Shown one piece after another: positions 9,400 through 21,091 of a stretch of DNA of 64,000 bases. Position numbers and translations under genes: made by a program. Source of the DNA: Escarpia spicata (taxonomy: Eukaryota > Annelida > Polychaeta > Sabellida > Siboglinidae). The DNA is taken from assembly GCA_963995525.1 (NCBI GenBank), contig OZ023212.1, forward strand, positions 8,102,898 to 8,166,897, read 5' to 3'. How positions within the stretch are numbered: position 1 is the stretch's first letter; each line of letters begins with the position of its first letter. The notes under the pieces were generated by a model, which saw only the letters and a program-made list of their open reading frames with translations, had not been told where the DNA came from and did not search any database.

Positions 9400-10133
9400 T
9401 TACTCGGTCTTCTTCTTGTTCACACTCCGCGCGGTGTACGTCGTCATGCCACCCCACGAGACTTTTCGTATTGTAACGTCTACGACCGTACCGACGAACG
9501 TCAGGATCGTGTCGCGCAATTTTTCCGGACCCATAGACGCTATATAATCGGCTTGGAAGGGGACGAACTGCGACATAACATTGTCGAATAGACTGAGCCA
9601 AATTTCGTGATCGCTCTCCGGTTCGAAATCCTCCTTCACCATCGTGCGCACCGAAAAATAGTTTTTCGGCGCGCTTTGTATCCCGTGGGATAAGCACATC
9701 ATAGTTCCGGCGTTCGAACGAAACAACTTACGCCGGCACTGCGATAGCTGCTATTCTTACGGGCGCAACTATCTTATACAAGCCGTTTTCCGTCTGTATG
9801 AGCTCGCTCAAACTCACCGTTGTTGGCGCCTAGAGCGACGACGCGGGATCCTCTACAGGGACAGCCGCGTCGATGCCCACTCCTGCAGCAGTGTGGCCGA
9901 TAACGGGTGCGCTGAGACCGGGTGGCGCCTCCTCTACAGCGATAACCGTAGAAACGGGCTTCGGCGGCGGCGATGCTAGTACTGCGGCGATAACGGGCGC
10001 GCTGATCGCCTCTGCGGCGAAGGGCGTTGAAGGTAGCAGTGGAGACGGTTGCCGACGTAGAAGGCTTTGGCGTCGACTTCTTTCTTTTCTTCAGCAGAGG
10101 CCCCAATACGCCTTGTTCTCCTTGCGCCGACAT
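9400..10133 (-). pseudogene. Unrecognised Polinton gene with basic N-terminus and Pro/Ala/Val linker, broken
   Basis: The likely start, ATG 10133, gives a short basic N-terminus with a possible nuclear-localisation patch (LLKKRKKSTPKP). A shift near 10030 leads to a Pro/Ala/Val-rich low-complexity linker, interrupted by a TAG near 9830. In the same frame follows a beta-rich segment (SELIQTENGLYKIVAPVR, IAAIAVPA). A second shift near 9730 leads to FRSNAGTMMCLSHGI, FSVRTMVKEDFEPES, EIWLSLFDNVMSQFVPF and TFVGTVVDVTIRK, ending at 9400. The alternating strands and the EIWLSLFDN block resemble an OB-fold single-strand DNA-binding domain; that is a weak inference from pattern only. Two shifts and a stop show that it is dead. 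Confidence 0.45.
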
Positions 10134-10809
10134 GACAACCGTAGTCTGGTAACGAAAAAAAATAAACTACGTTAACACACCGAAAACGAGTGAATACAGA
10201 GGTCTTTTTAGCCTATGTATTTATAAGAGCCTAGTGAATGGCCTACGGGCGCTCGAACACGTATACCACAAAACAGCCGAGTCTAACAAGGTTATTGAAA
10301 ATATAAAAAAACGAGCGGTCATGATAGTGCACAAACTTCGCGTCGCTTTTATAGAGCGTTATTTTCAACTATAAGTTTACCATAATAGTCTCTAGTCTTT
10401 GCTTCATATTATAGACCGTTTATTTTACACATTTAAGCTTTTATTAAGAATTTAGAAAATTACGCAACCCAGTCGATTAAAGGCCTACGTGACGGTGCCT
10501 ACGTGCCAAGCGTCAGGCGTTCGTAACCATTCCTACAAGCGAACTCGCGTAAACAACATCTGTGACATACCGTTAATCGAAAGCTATGGCGCAACACAAA
10601 GATCCAGACCACTATGTAGAAAGAGAGCGTCGCGACCCTGATCGATATGTCACTACATCACCTATCTTTTCTTTTAATATTCACTCCCTATAATTTACTA
10701 ATTCTACTATTTTTTACCTTTAATAACTAGAATTCTATATGTTTTACATATCGATTTTTTTTACCCCGAGACAGGTTTGGACCTACTAGATCAACGAAGG
10801 TAACAGAGG
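10134..10809. other. Polinton non-coding stretch
   Basis: AT-richer than the coding part. I see no frame with protein-like composition on either strand and no repeat. It may hold promoter sequence for the minus-strand gene starting at 10133 and the possible plus-strand gene at 10810. Confidence 0.4.
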
Positions 10810-11226
10810 ATGTCATTACATTTATACCGAGTGGCGTTCTTGTGCCGTACGGAAGGATTCGGCGAATCGGCAGGTGAAGGGCGTTCTATTATGCTTGGCA
10901 CAGTGGCGACGCTGCTGTTGACCGGAGCGCGTCGCCGCCGCCTTGGGGTGCGTCATCGGGCGCACCGAAGAACGATGGCGCTGTTGGCCGGCTCGCGTCA
11001 CCGCCCCCCGCTACATCACAATCGAGTAACACACCACCCCACGGCTACGATCGTAGGCGTACAACGTCAGCAGCAACGAATGTGTCGTGGAGCCGTGTTA
11101 GAAATGCTCGGCCATGGCGCGGCATCGTCTCAAACACCACCTCGTCAGGGTGGCTTTCCCCCCTACACAGGACCCCCTCGATCATCATAAGATGGCGGAC
11201 CACCTATGGACTATGGCGGCTATTAA
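10810..11226 (+). pseudogene. Possible Polinton gene with Pro/Gly-rich tail, one stop
   Basis: Plus-strand frame from ATG 10810. The middle is Arg/His-rich and unremarkable. The end is Pro/Gly-rich (PPRQGGFPPYTGPPRSS), then TAA at 11188-11190, and the same frame continues with GGPPMDYGGY to a second TAA at 11224-11226. The continuation of the same compositional theme past the stop suggests a real, damaged C-terminus. No family recognised; the N-terminal half could be chance. Confidence 0.3.
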
Positions 11227-11419
11227 AACTTGGTAATGCATTAATAAAAAAACATATCGCTTACCGTCTCCTTTCCTATATTCACAATATAGTCCTCGTG
11301 CATAATAATCCACTATAAAGTCAACTTCAGCTTAAAAATACAGCACCCTTATTAGAAACCAGTCTTATTTCTACCTAGGTTACGGTATGAATCAGTAGTG
11401 TTCCCCAGTCAGCGTCAGT

Positions 11420-11640
11420 CTATATGTTTAGCGCTTAGCACGTTCCGCCTCACGACAATCGCTTACAGCTAAGCTTAACTAGTTACCGACGGCGCCGAAG
11501 TCATAGGTCAGCAATATCGGCTCTTAGCGTTACGCCTCACGGAACTCTCGGCATATCGCTTTCAGCTACGCTTAAGTAGGGCACCTACGGCGTAAAAGTC
11601 ATAGGTCAACATTAACGACACCAGCAGCCGCCGTAGTAAT
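11420..11640 (+). repeat. Two degenerate copies of a roughly 110-bp direct repeat
   Basis: The two copies share CGCCTCACG, then TACAGCTAAGCTTAA or TCAGCTACGCTTAA, then AAGTCATAGGTCA, at about 11446-11513 and 11532-11609. The stretch has no gene and lies between the last possible Polinton gene and the right inverted repeat. Confidence 0.6.
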
Positions 11641-11787
11641 CGCCGACTACAGGTTTGTAAGGGTAAGCGAGAGAATAAACAACCAGCTCACAACACATGC
11701 ACCTAATAATAGCACTTCTACGTTAGCCCTCGTGTATAACCACTATATAACCTCCTTACGCGGATAGCCACTAGAGGCGCTATTATT

Positions 11788-12174
11788 CCTCGTGTATAAC
11801 CACTATATAACCTCCTTACGCATAAATGACTGATTACCCATTCTTACACTAGAGGCGCTACCTTCTACATTATCATAGCAAAACTTCTACATTATCATAG
11901 CAAGTATAGCCACTACAGGACAGCTCTAATGTACTTAGAAGAACAGGCGGCGTGCCGCGGTGGGTAGGCGGCACGGTCATCAATCAAACTTTTTTTTATA
12001 AGTAAAGCTGTCAAAAACCAATTAAGGTAAGATACTTTTTATAAGTAGATTTTTATGACAGGTCATTAATCTTTTTTTTTTATAACTAAAGAGTCAAAAC
12101 GGGGCTACCGAAATCCTTTGATGTTTCTTTGATCTTTGACTCTGCACGGGGGCAGTGGAGCCCTAATAACTACT
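11788..12174 (-). repeat. Polinton right terminal inverted repeat
   Basis: Reverse complement of 264-637, about 387 bp. It is slightly longer than the left arm because ACTTCTACATTATCATAGCAA is duplicated near 11862 and 11882. An extra partial copy of its inner end (CCTCGTGTATAACCACTATA) lies just inside, near 11733. Confidence 0.92.
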
Positions 12175-12180
12175 TATGCC
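12175..12180. repeat. Target site duplication, right copy (TATGCC)
   Basis: Perfect match to 258-263 on the other side of the element. Confidence 0.9.
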
Positions 12181-12948
12181 ATTTCATTACACCTTCCCAC
12201 AATTACCACCTTTGTGAATTGCACGAATGACTTGATTTTGACTAATGATTGGTTCAGGAGTTATTAGGACAGGATACTGCGCTTCACAAAACAAATCTTC
12301 TAATACACAAAATGCTTGTATAAAAGCTACGAACCGAGGATTTTAGTTTGGTAGACGACACACATGCCCAAGTTAGCGGAGTTTTCTATGTCTGATGAAA
12401 TCTGAGATGTTTGGAATATTCGGCAGTAATATCATTTAAGCTGGTATATGGTCGACCAGTCTGCTGGGATGAGCAAATTCAGGATTGGCACTCCATTTGG
12501 ACCACATTGGCCTCCAAAGCATGTAGTAAAATGGTAAAAAAACAAGTAATGCCTCAACATTGAACTGATAAAAAAAGCAAACCAATACATAGACGATGTT
12601 ATAAAATAGGACTTATGTGTATTGTAAAACGCAATCTGTGTACACCCAGTTTTAACATTTAAAAATTTGTAATGCGCGATATGCAACGGGCGATGCGGTG
12701 GGCAATGAGCGATGCGGTAAGCGTTGTCCGATGCTATTGACTTTACATATGCGATGGCCCTTTTTAGCCACAAATGGCCCAAAGTGAAGCTTATAGCATC
12801 GCGTCGCGCTTCGAGTTGTAAAATTCAGAACTATGCAACAATGACGTGGCCTTCTCGGCCACTTTCGTACGCCTGGATCCTTCATGTTTTGGAAGTCCAA
12901 TGGCAATGCGAGCTGCTCGACCTTTTTTGCCAGTATATATATGTATAT
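12181..12948. other. Unique spacer between Polinton and satellite
   Basis: No coding region recognised. A GCGATGCGGT motif occurs twice within 12690-12720. The stretch 12660-12920 is less AT-rich than the preceding 450 bp, but no exon could be supported. Confidence 0.5.
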
Positions 12949-13240
<292 letters not shown>

Positions 13241-14649
13241 TGTATGGAAAAAAGAACAGAACGAGTGGTTCGACAATATTGTACATGACACTCAACCTCA
13301 AGATAAAGAAACATACATTACAAGTGATGAAAAGAAAGAACAGAAGGATTGGTTCAACAATACTGTACATGACACTCAACCTCAAGATAAAGAAACATAC
13401 ATTACAACTGATGGATAGAAAGAACAGAACGAGTGGTTCAATAATACTGTACATGACACTCAACCTCAAGATAAAGAAACATACATTACAACTGATGGAT
13501 AAAAAGAACAGAACGAGTGGTTCAACAATACTGTACATGACACTCAACCTCAAGATAAAGAAACATACATTACAAGTGATGAAAAGAAAGAACAGAAGGA
13601 TTGGTTCAACAATACTGTACATGACACTCAACCTCAAGATAAAGAAACATACATTACAACTGATGGATAGAAAGAACAGAACGAGTGGTTCAACAATACT
13701 GTACATGACACTCAACCTCAAGATAAAGAAACATACATTACAACTGATGGAAAGAAAGAACAGAACGAGTGGTTCGACAATACTGTACATGACACTCAAC
13801 CGCAAGATAAAGAAACATACATTACAACTGATGGAAAGAAAGAACAGAACGAGTGGTTCAACAATACTGTACATGACACTCAACCGCAAGATAAAGAAAC
13901 ATACATTACAACTGATGGAAAGAAAGAACAGAACGAGTGGTTCAACAATACTGTACATGACACTCAACCGCAAGATAAAGAAACATACATTACAACTGTT
14001 GGAAAGAAAGAACAGAACGAGTGGTTCGACAATACTGTACATGACACTCAACCGCAAGATAAAGAAACATACATTACAACTGATGGAAAGAAAGAACAGA
14101 ACGAGTGGTTGGACAATACTGTACATGACACTCAACCGCAAGATAAAGCAACACACATTACAACTGATGGAAAGAAAGAACAGAACGAGTGGTTCGACAA
14201 TAATGTACATGACACTCAACCGCAAGATAAAGAAACATATATTACCACTGTTGGAAAGAAAGAACAGAACGAGTGGTTCAGCAATACTGTACATGACACT
14301 CAACCGCAAGATAAAGAAACATATATTACAACTGATGGAAAGAAAGAACAGAAAGAGTGGTTCAGCAATACTGTACATGACACTCAACCTCAAGATAAAG
14401 AAACATACATTACAACTGATGGAAAGAAAGAACAGAACGAGTGGTTCGACAATACTGTACATGACACTCAACCGCAAGATAAAGAAACATACATTACAAC
14501 TGATGGAAAGAAAGAACAGAACGAGTGGTTCAACAATACTGTACATGACACTCAACCTCAAGATAAAAAAACATACATTACAAGTGATGGAAAGAAAGAA
14601 CAGAACGAGTGGTTCAACAATACTGTACATGACACTCAACCTCAAGATA

Positions 14650-17600
14650 AAGAAACATACATTACAACTGATGGAAAGAAAGAACAGAACGAATGGTTAA
14701 ACAAAACTGTACATGACACTCAACCGCAAGATAAAGAAACATACATTACCACTGTTGGAAAGAAAGAACAGAACGAGTGGTTCGACAATACTGTACATGA
14801 CACTCAACCGCAAGATAAAGAAACATACATTACAACTGATGGATAGAAAGAACAGAACGAGTGGTTCAACAATACTGTACATGACACTCAACCGCAAGAT
14901 AAAGAAACATACATTACCACTGTTGGAAAGAAAGAACAGAACGAGTGGTTCGACAATACTGTACATGACACTCAACCGCAAGATAAAGAAACATACATTA
15001 CAACTGATGGAAAGAAAGAACAGAACGAGTGGTTCAACAATACTGTACATGACACTCAACCTCAAGATAAAGAAACATACATTACAACTGATGGAAAGAA
15101 AGAACAGAACGAGTGGTTCAGCAATACTGTACATGAGACTCAACCGCAAGATAAAGAAACATACATTACAACTGATGGAAAGAAAGAACAGAACGAGTGG
15201 TTCGACAATACTGTACATGACACTCAACCGCAAGATAAAGAAACATACATTACAACTGATGGAAAGAAAGAACAGAACGAGTGGTTCAACAATACTGTAT
15301 ATGACACTCAACCGCAAGATAAAGAAACATACATTACAACTGATGGAAAGAAAGAACAGAACGAGTGGTTCGACAATACTGTAAATGACACTCAACCGCA
15401 AGATAAAGAAACATACATTACAACTGATGGAAAGAAAGAACAGAACGAGTTGTTCGACAATACTGTACATGACACTCAACCGCAAGATAAAGAAACATAC
15501 ATTACTACTGATGGAAAGAAAGAACAGAACGAGTGGTTCAACAATACTGTATATGACACTCAACCTCAAGATAAAGAAACATACATTACAACTGATGGAA
15601 AGAAAGAACAGAACGAGTGGTTCGACAATACTGTACATGACACTCAACCGCAAGATAAAGAAACATACATTACAACTGATGGAAAGAAAGAACAGAACGA
15701 GTGGTTCGACAATACTGTACATGACACTCAACCGCAAGATAAAGAAACATACATTACAACTGATGGAAAGAAAGAACAGAACGAGTTGTTCGACAATACT
15801 GTATATGACACTCAACCGCAAGATAAAGAAACATACATTACAACTGATGGAAAGAAAGAACAGAACGAGTGGTTCGACAATACTGTACATGAGACTCAAC
15901 CGCAAGATAAAGAAACATACATTACAACTGATGGAAAGAAAGAACAGAACGAGTGGTTCGACAATACTGTACATGACACTCAACCGCAAGATAAAGAAAC
16001 ATACATTACAACTGATGGATAGAAAGAACAGAACGAGTGGTTCGACAATACTGTACATGACACTCAACCTCAAGATAAAGAAACATACATTACAACTGAT
16101 GGAAAGAAAGAACAGAACGAGTGGTTCGACAATACTGTACATGACACTCAACCGCAAGATAAAGAAACATACATTACAACTGATGGAAAGAAAGAACAGA
16201 ACGAGTGGTTCGACAATACTGTACATGACACTCAACCGCAAGATAAAGAAACATACATTACAACTGATGGATAGAAAGAACAGAACGAGTGGTTCAACAA
16301 TACTGTATATGACACTCAACCGCAAGATAAAGAAACATACATTACAACTGATGGAAAGAAAGAACAGAACGAGTGGTTCGACAATACTGTACATGACACT
16401 CAACCGCAAGATAAAGAAACATACATTACAACTGATGGATAGAAAGAACAGAACGAGTGGTTCGACAATACTGTATATGACACTCAACCTCAAGATAAAG
16501 AAACATACATTACAACTGATGGAAAGAAAGAACAGAACGAGTGGTTCGACAATACTGTACATGACACTCAACCGCAAGATAAAGAAACATACATTACAAC
16601 TGATGGAAAGAAAGAACAGAACGAGTGGTTCGACAATACTGTACATGACACTCAACCGCAAGATAAAGAAACATACATTACCACTGTTGGAAAGAAAGAA
16701 CAGAACGAGTGGTTCGACAATACTGTACATGACACTCAACCGCAAGATAAAGAAACATACATTACAACTGATGGAAAGAAAGAACAGAACGAGTGGTTCA
16801 GCAATACTGTACATGACACTCAACTGCAAGATAAAGAAACATACATTACAACTGATGGAAAGAAAGAACAGAACGAGTGGTTCAACAATACTGTACATGA
16901 CACTCAACCTCAAGATAAAGCAACATACTTTACAACTGATGGAAAGAAAGAACAGAACGAGTGGTTCAACAATACTGTACATGACACTCAACCGCAAGAT
17001 AAAGAAACATATATTATAACTGATGGATAGAAAGAACAGAACGAGTGGTTCAACAATACTGTACATGACACTCAACCTCAAGATAAAGAAACATACATTA
17101 CAACTGATGGAAAGAAAGAACAGAACGAGTGGTTCGACAATACTGTACATGACACTCAACCGCAAGATAAAGAAACATACATTACAACTGATGGATAGAA
17201 AGAACAGAACGAGTGGTTCGACAATACTGTAGATGACACTCAACCGCAAGATAAAGAAACATACATTACAACTGATGGAAAAAAGAACAGAACGAGTGGT
17301 TCAGCAATACTGTACATGACACTCAACCGCAAGATAAAGAAACATACATTACAACTGATGGAAAAAAGAACAGAACGAATGGTTCAACAATAATGTACAT
17401 GACACTCAACCGCAAGATAAAGAAACATACATTACAACTGATGGAAAGAAAGAACAGAACGAGTGGTTCAACAATACTGTACATGACACTCAACCTCAAG
17501 ATAAAAAAACATACATTACAAGTGATGGAAAGAAAGAACAGAACGAGTGGTTCAACAATACTGTACATGACACTCAACCTCAAGATAAAGAAACATACAT

Positions 17601-18950
17601 TACAACTGATGGAAAGAAAGAACAGAACGAATGGTTAAACAAAACTGTACATGACACTCAACCGCAAGATAAAGAAACATACATTACAACTGATGGAAAG
17701 AAAGAACAGAACGAGTGGTTCAACAATACTGTATATGACACTCAACCGCAAGATAAAGAAACATACATTACCACTGTTGGAAAGAAAGAACAGAACGAGT
17801 GGTTCGACAATACTGTACATGACACTCAACCGCAAGATAAAGAAACATACATTACAACTGATGGATAGAAAGAACAGAACGAGTGGTTCAACAATACTGT
17901 ACATGACACTCAACCGCAAGATAAAGAAACATACATTACCACTGTTGGAAAGAAAGAACAGAACGAGTGGTTCGACAATACTGTACATGACACTCAACCG
18001 CAAGATAAAGAAACATACATTACAACTGATGGATAGAAAGAACAGAACGAGTGGTTCAACAATACTGTACATGACACTAAACCGCAAGATAAAGAAACAT
18101 ACATTACAACTGATGGATAGAAAGAACAGAACGAGTGGTTCAACAATACTGTACATGACACTCAACCTCAAGATAAAGAAACATACATTACAACTGATGG
18201 AAAGAAAGAACAGAACGAGTGGTTCGACAATACTGTACATGACACTCAACCGCAAGATAAAGAAACATGCATTACAACTGATGGATAGAAAGAACAGAAC
18301 GAGTGGTTCGACAATACTGTAGATGACACTCAACCGCAAGATAAAGAAACATACATTACAACTGATGGAAAAAAGAACAGAACGAGTGGTTCAGCAATAC
18401 TGTACATGACACTCAACCGCAAGATAAAGAAACATACATTACAACTGATGGAAAAAAGAACAGAACGAGTGGTTCAACAATAATGTACATGACACTCAAC
18501 CGCAAGATAAAGAAACATACATTACAACTGATGGAAAGAAAGAACAGAACGAGTGGTTCAACAATACTGTACATGACACTCAACCTCAAGATAAAAAAAC
18601 ATACATTACAAGTGATGGAAAGAAAGAACAGAACGAGTGGTTCGACAATACTGTACATGACACTCAACCGCAAGATAAAGCAACATACATTACAACTGAT
18701 GGATAGAAAGAACAGAACGAGTGGTTCAACAATACTGTACATGACACTCAACCTCAAGATAAAAAAACATACATTACAAGTGATGGAAAGAAAGAACAGA
18801 ACGAGTGGTTCGACAATACTGTACATGACACTCAACCGCAAGATAAAGCAACATACATTACCACTGTTGGAAAGAAAGAACAGAACGAGTGGTTCGACAA
18901 TATTGTACATGACACTCAACCGCAAGATAAAGCAACACACATTACAACTG
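14650..18950. repeat. Higher-order block of the satellite, copy 1 (offset 8476 bp)
   Basis: Rare variants here recur exactly 8476 bp downstream. For example, CAACTGCAAG at 16821 recurs at 25297, and the pairs of 83-bp units near 17277 and 17363 recur near 25753 and 25839. This indicates duplication of a block of about 4.3 kb or its expansion from a common parent. Confidence 0.8.
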
Positions 18951-21091
18951 ATGGAAAGAAAGAACAGAACGAGTGGTTCGACAATACTGTACATGACACT
19001 CAACCGCAAGATAAAGAAACATACATTACAACTGATGGAAAGAAAGAACAGAACGAGTGGTTCAACAATACTGTACATGACACTCAACCGCAAGATAAAG
19101 AAACATACATTACAACTGATGGAAAAAAGAACAGAACGAGTGGTTCAACAATAATGTACATGACACTCAACCGCAAGATAAAGAAAAATACATTACAACT
19201 GATGGAAAGAAAGAACAGAACGAGTGGTTCAACAATACTGTACATGACACTCAACCTCAAGATAAAGAAACATACATTACAACTGATGGAAAGAAAGAAC
19301 AGAACGAATGGTTAAACAAAACTGTACATGACACTCAACCGCAAGATAAAGAAACATACATTACAACTGATGGAAAGAAAGAACAGAACGAGTGGTTCAA
19401 CAATACTGTATATGACACTCAACCGCAAGATAAAGAAACATACATTACCACTGTTGGAAAGAAAGAACAGAACGAGTGGTTCGACAATACTGTACATGAC
19501 ACTCAACCGCAAGATAAAGAAACATACATTACAACTGATGGATAGAAAGAACAGAACGAGTGGTTCAACAATACTGTACATGACACTCAACCGCAAGATA
19601 AAGAAACATACATTACCACTGTTGGAAAGAAAGAATAGAACGAGTGGTTGGACAATACTGTACATGACACTAAACCGCAAGATAAAGAAACATACATTAC
19701 AACTGATGGATAGAAAGAACAGAACGAGTGGTTCAACAATACTGTACATGACACTCAACCTCAAGATAAAGAAACATACATTACAACTGATGGAAAGAAA
19801 GAACAGAACGAATGGTTAAACAAAACTGTACATGACACTCAACCGCAAGATAAAGAAACATACATTACCACTGTTGGAAAGAAAGAACAGAACGAGTGGT
19901 TCGACAATACTGTACATGACACTCAACCGCAAGATAAAGAAACATACATTACAACTGATGGATAGAAAGAACAGAACGAGTGGTTCAACAATACTGTACA
20001 TGACACTCAACCGCAAGATAAAGAAACATACATTACCACTGTTGGAAAGAAAGAACAGAACGAGTGGTTCGACAATACTGTACATGACACTCAACCGCAA
20101 GATAAAGAAACATACATTACAACTGATGGAAAGAAAGAACAGAACGAGTGGTTCAACAATACTGTACATGACACTCAACCTCAAGATAAAGAAACATACA
20201 TTACAACTGATGGAAAGAAAGAACAGAACGAGTGGTTCAGCAATACTGTACATGAGACCCAACCGCAAGATAAAGAAACATACATTACAACTGATGGAAA
20301 GAAAGAACAGAACGAGTGGTTCGACAATACTGTACATGACACTTAACCGCAAGATAAAGAAACATACATTACAACTGATGGAAAGAAAGAACAGAACGAG
20401 TGGTTCAACAATACTGTATATGACACTCAACCGCAAGATAAAGAAACATACATTACAACTGATGGAAAGAAAGAACAGAACGAGTGGTTCGACAATACTG
20501 TAAATGACACTCAACCGCAAGATAAAGAAACATACATTACAACTGATGGAAAGAAAGAACAGAACGAGTTGTTCGACAATACTGTACATGACACTCAACC
20601 GCAAGATAAAGAAACATACATTACTACTGATGGAAAGAAAGAACAGAACGAGTGGTTCAACAATACTGTATATGACACTCAACCTCAAGATAAAGAAACA
20701 TACATTACAACTGATGGAAAGAAAGAACAGAACGAGTGGTTCGACAATACTGTACATGACACTCAACCGCAAGATAAAGAAACATACATTACAACTGATG
20801 GAAAGAAAGAACAGAACGAGTGGTTCGACAATACTGTACATGACACTCAACCGCAAGATAAAGAAACATACATTACAACTGATGGAAAGAAAGAACAGAA
20901 CGAGTTGTTCGACAATACTGTATATGACACTCAACCGCAAGATAAAGAAACATACATTACAACTGATGGAAAGAAAGAACAGAACGAGTGGTTCGACAAT
21001 ACTGTACATGAGACTCAACCGCAAGATAAAGAAACATACATTACAACTGATGGAAAGAAAGAACAGAACGAGTGGTTCAACAATACTGTAT
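17735..21091. repeat. 3357-bp higher-order satellite repeat, unit 1
   Basis: Forty basic units including three 83-bp ones (40 x 84 - 3). It repeats head to tail as 21092-24448. A private variant AAGAATAG followed by GAGTGGTTGG occurs at 19631 and again at 22988, exactly 3357 bp apart. Boundaries are approximate to one basic unit. Confidence 0.82.

Larger units (their letters stand above)
264..12174 (+). mobile_element. Polinton/Maverick (adintovirus-like) element, complete ends, defective genes
   Basis: An 11.9-kb element bounded by inverted repeats that start AGTAGTTATTAGGG and by a perfect 6-bp duplication. Inside are the hallmark genes of Polintons: a chromodomain integrase, a packaging ATPase, a family B DNA polymerase with an exonuclease domain, a piece of the double-jelly-roll capsid protein, and small conserved Polinton proteins. 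Most genes carry one or more premature stops or frameshifts. Capsid and polymerase are truncated by deletions, so this copy cannot replicate by itself. I did not find the adenovirus-type maturation protease or a clear penton gene. Usual full-length Polintons are about 15-20 kb, which fits the internal losses. The element is more GC-rich than its surroundings, as expected for a foreign insert. Identification is firm; the claim of no function is inferred from the lesions and assumes they are not assembly errors. Confidence 0.95.

Noticed and set aside
8957..9547. Plus-strand 196-codon frame inside the Polinton
   Set aside because: It overlaps minus-strand frames with better composition and continuity with neighbours, so it is probably a shadow.
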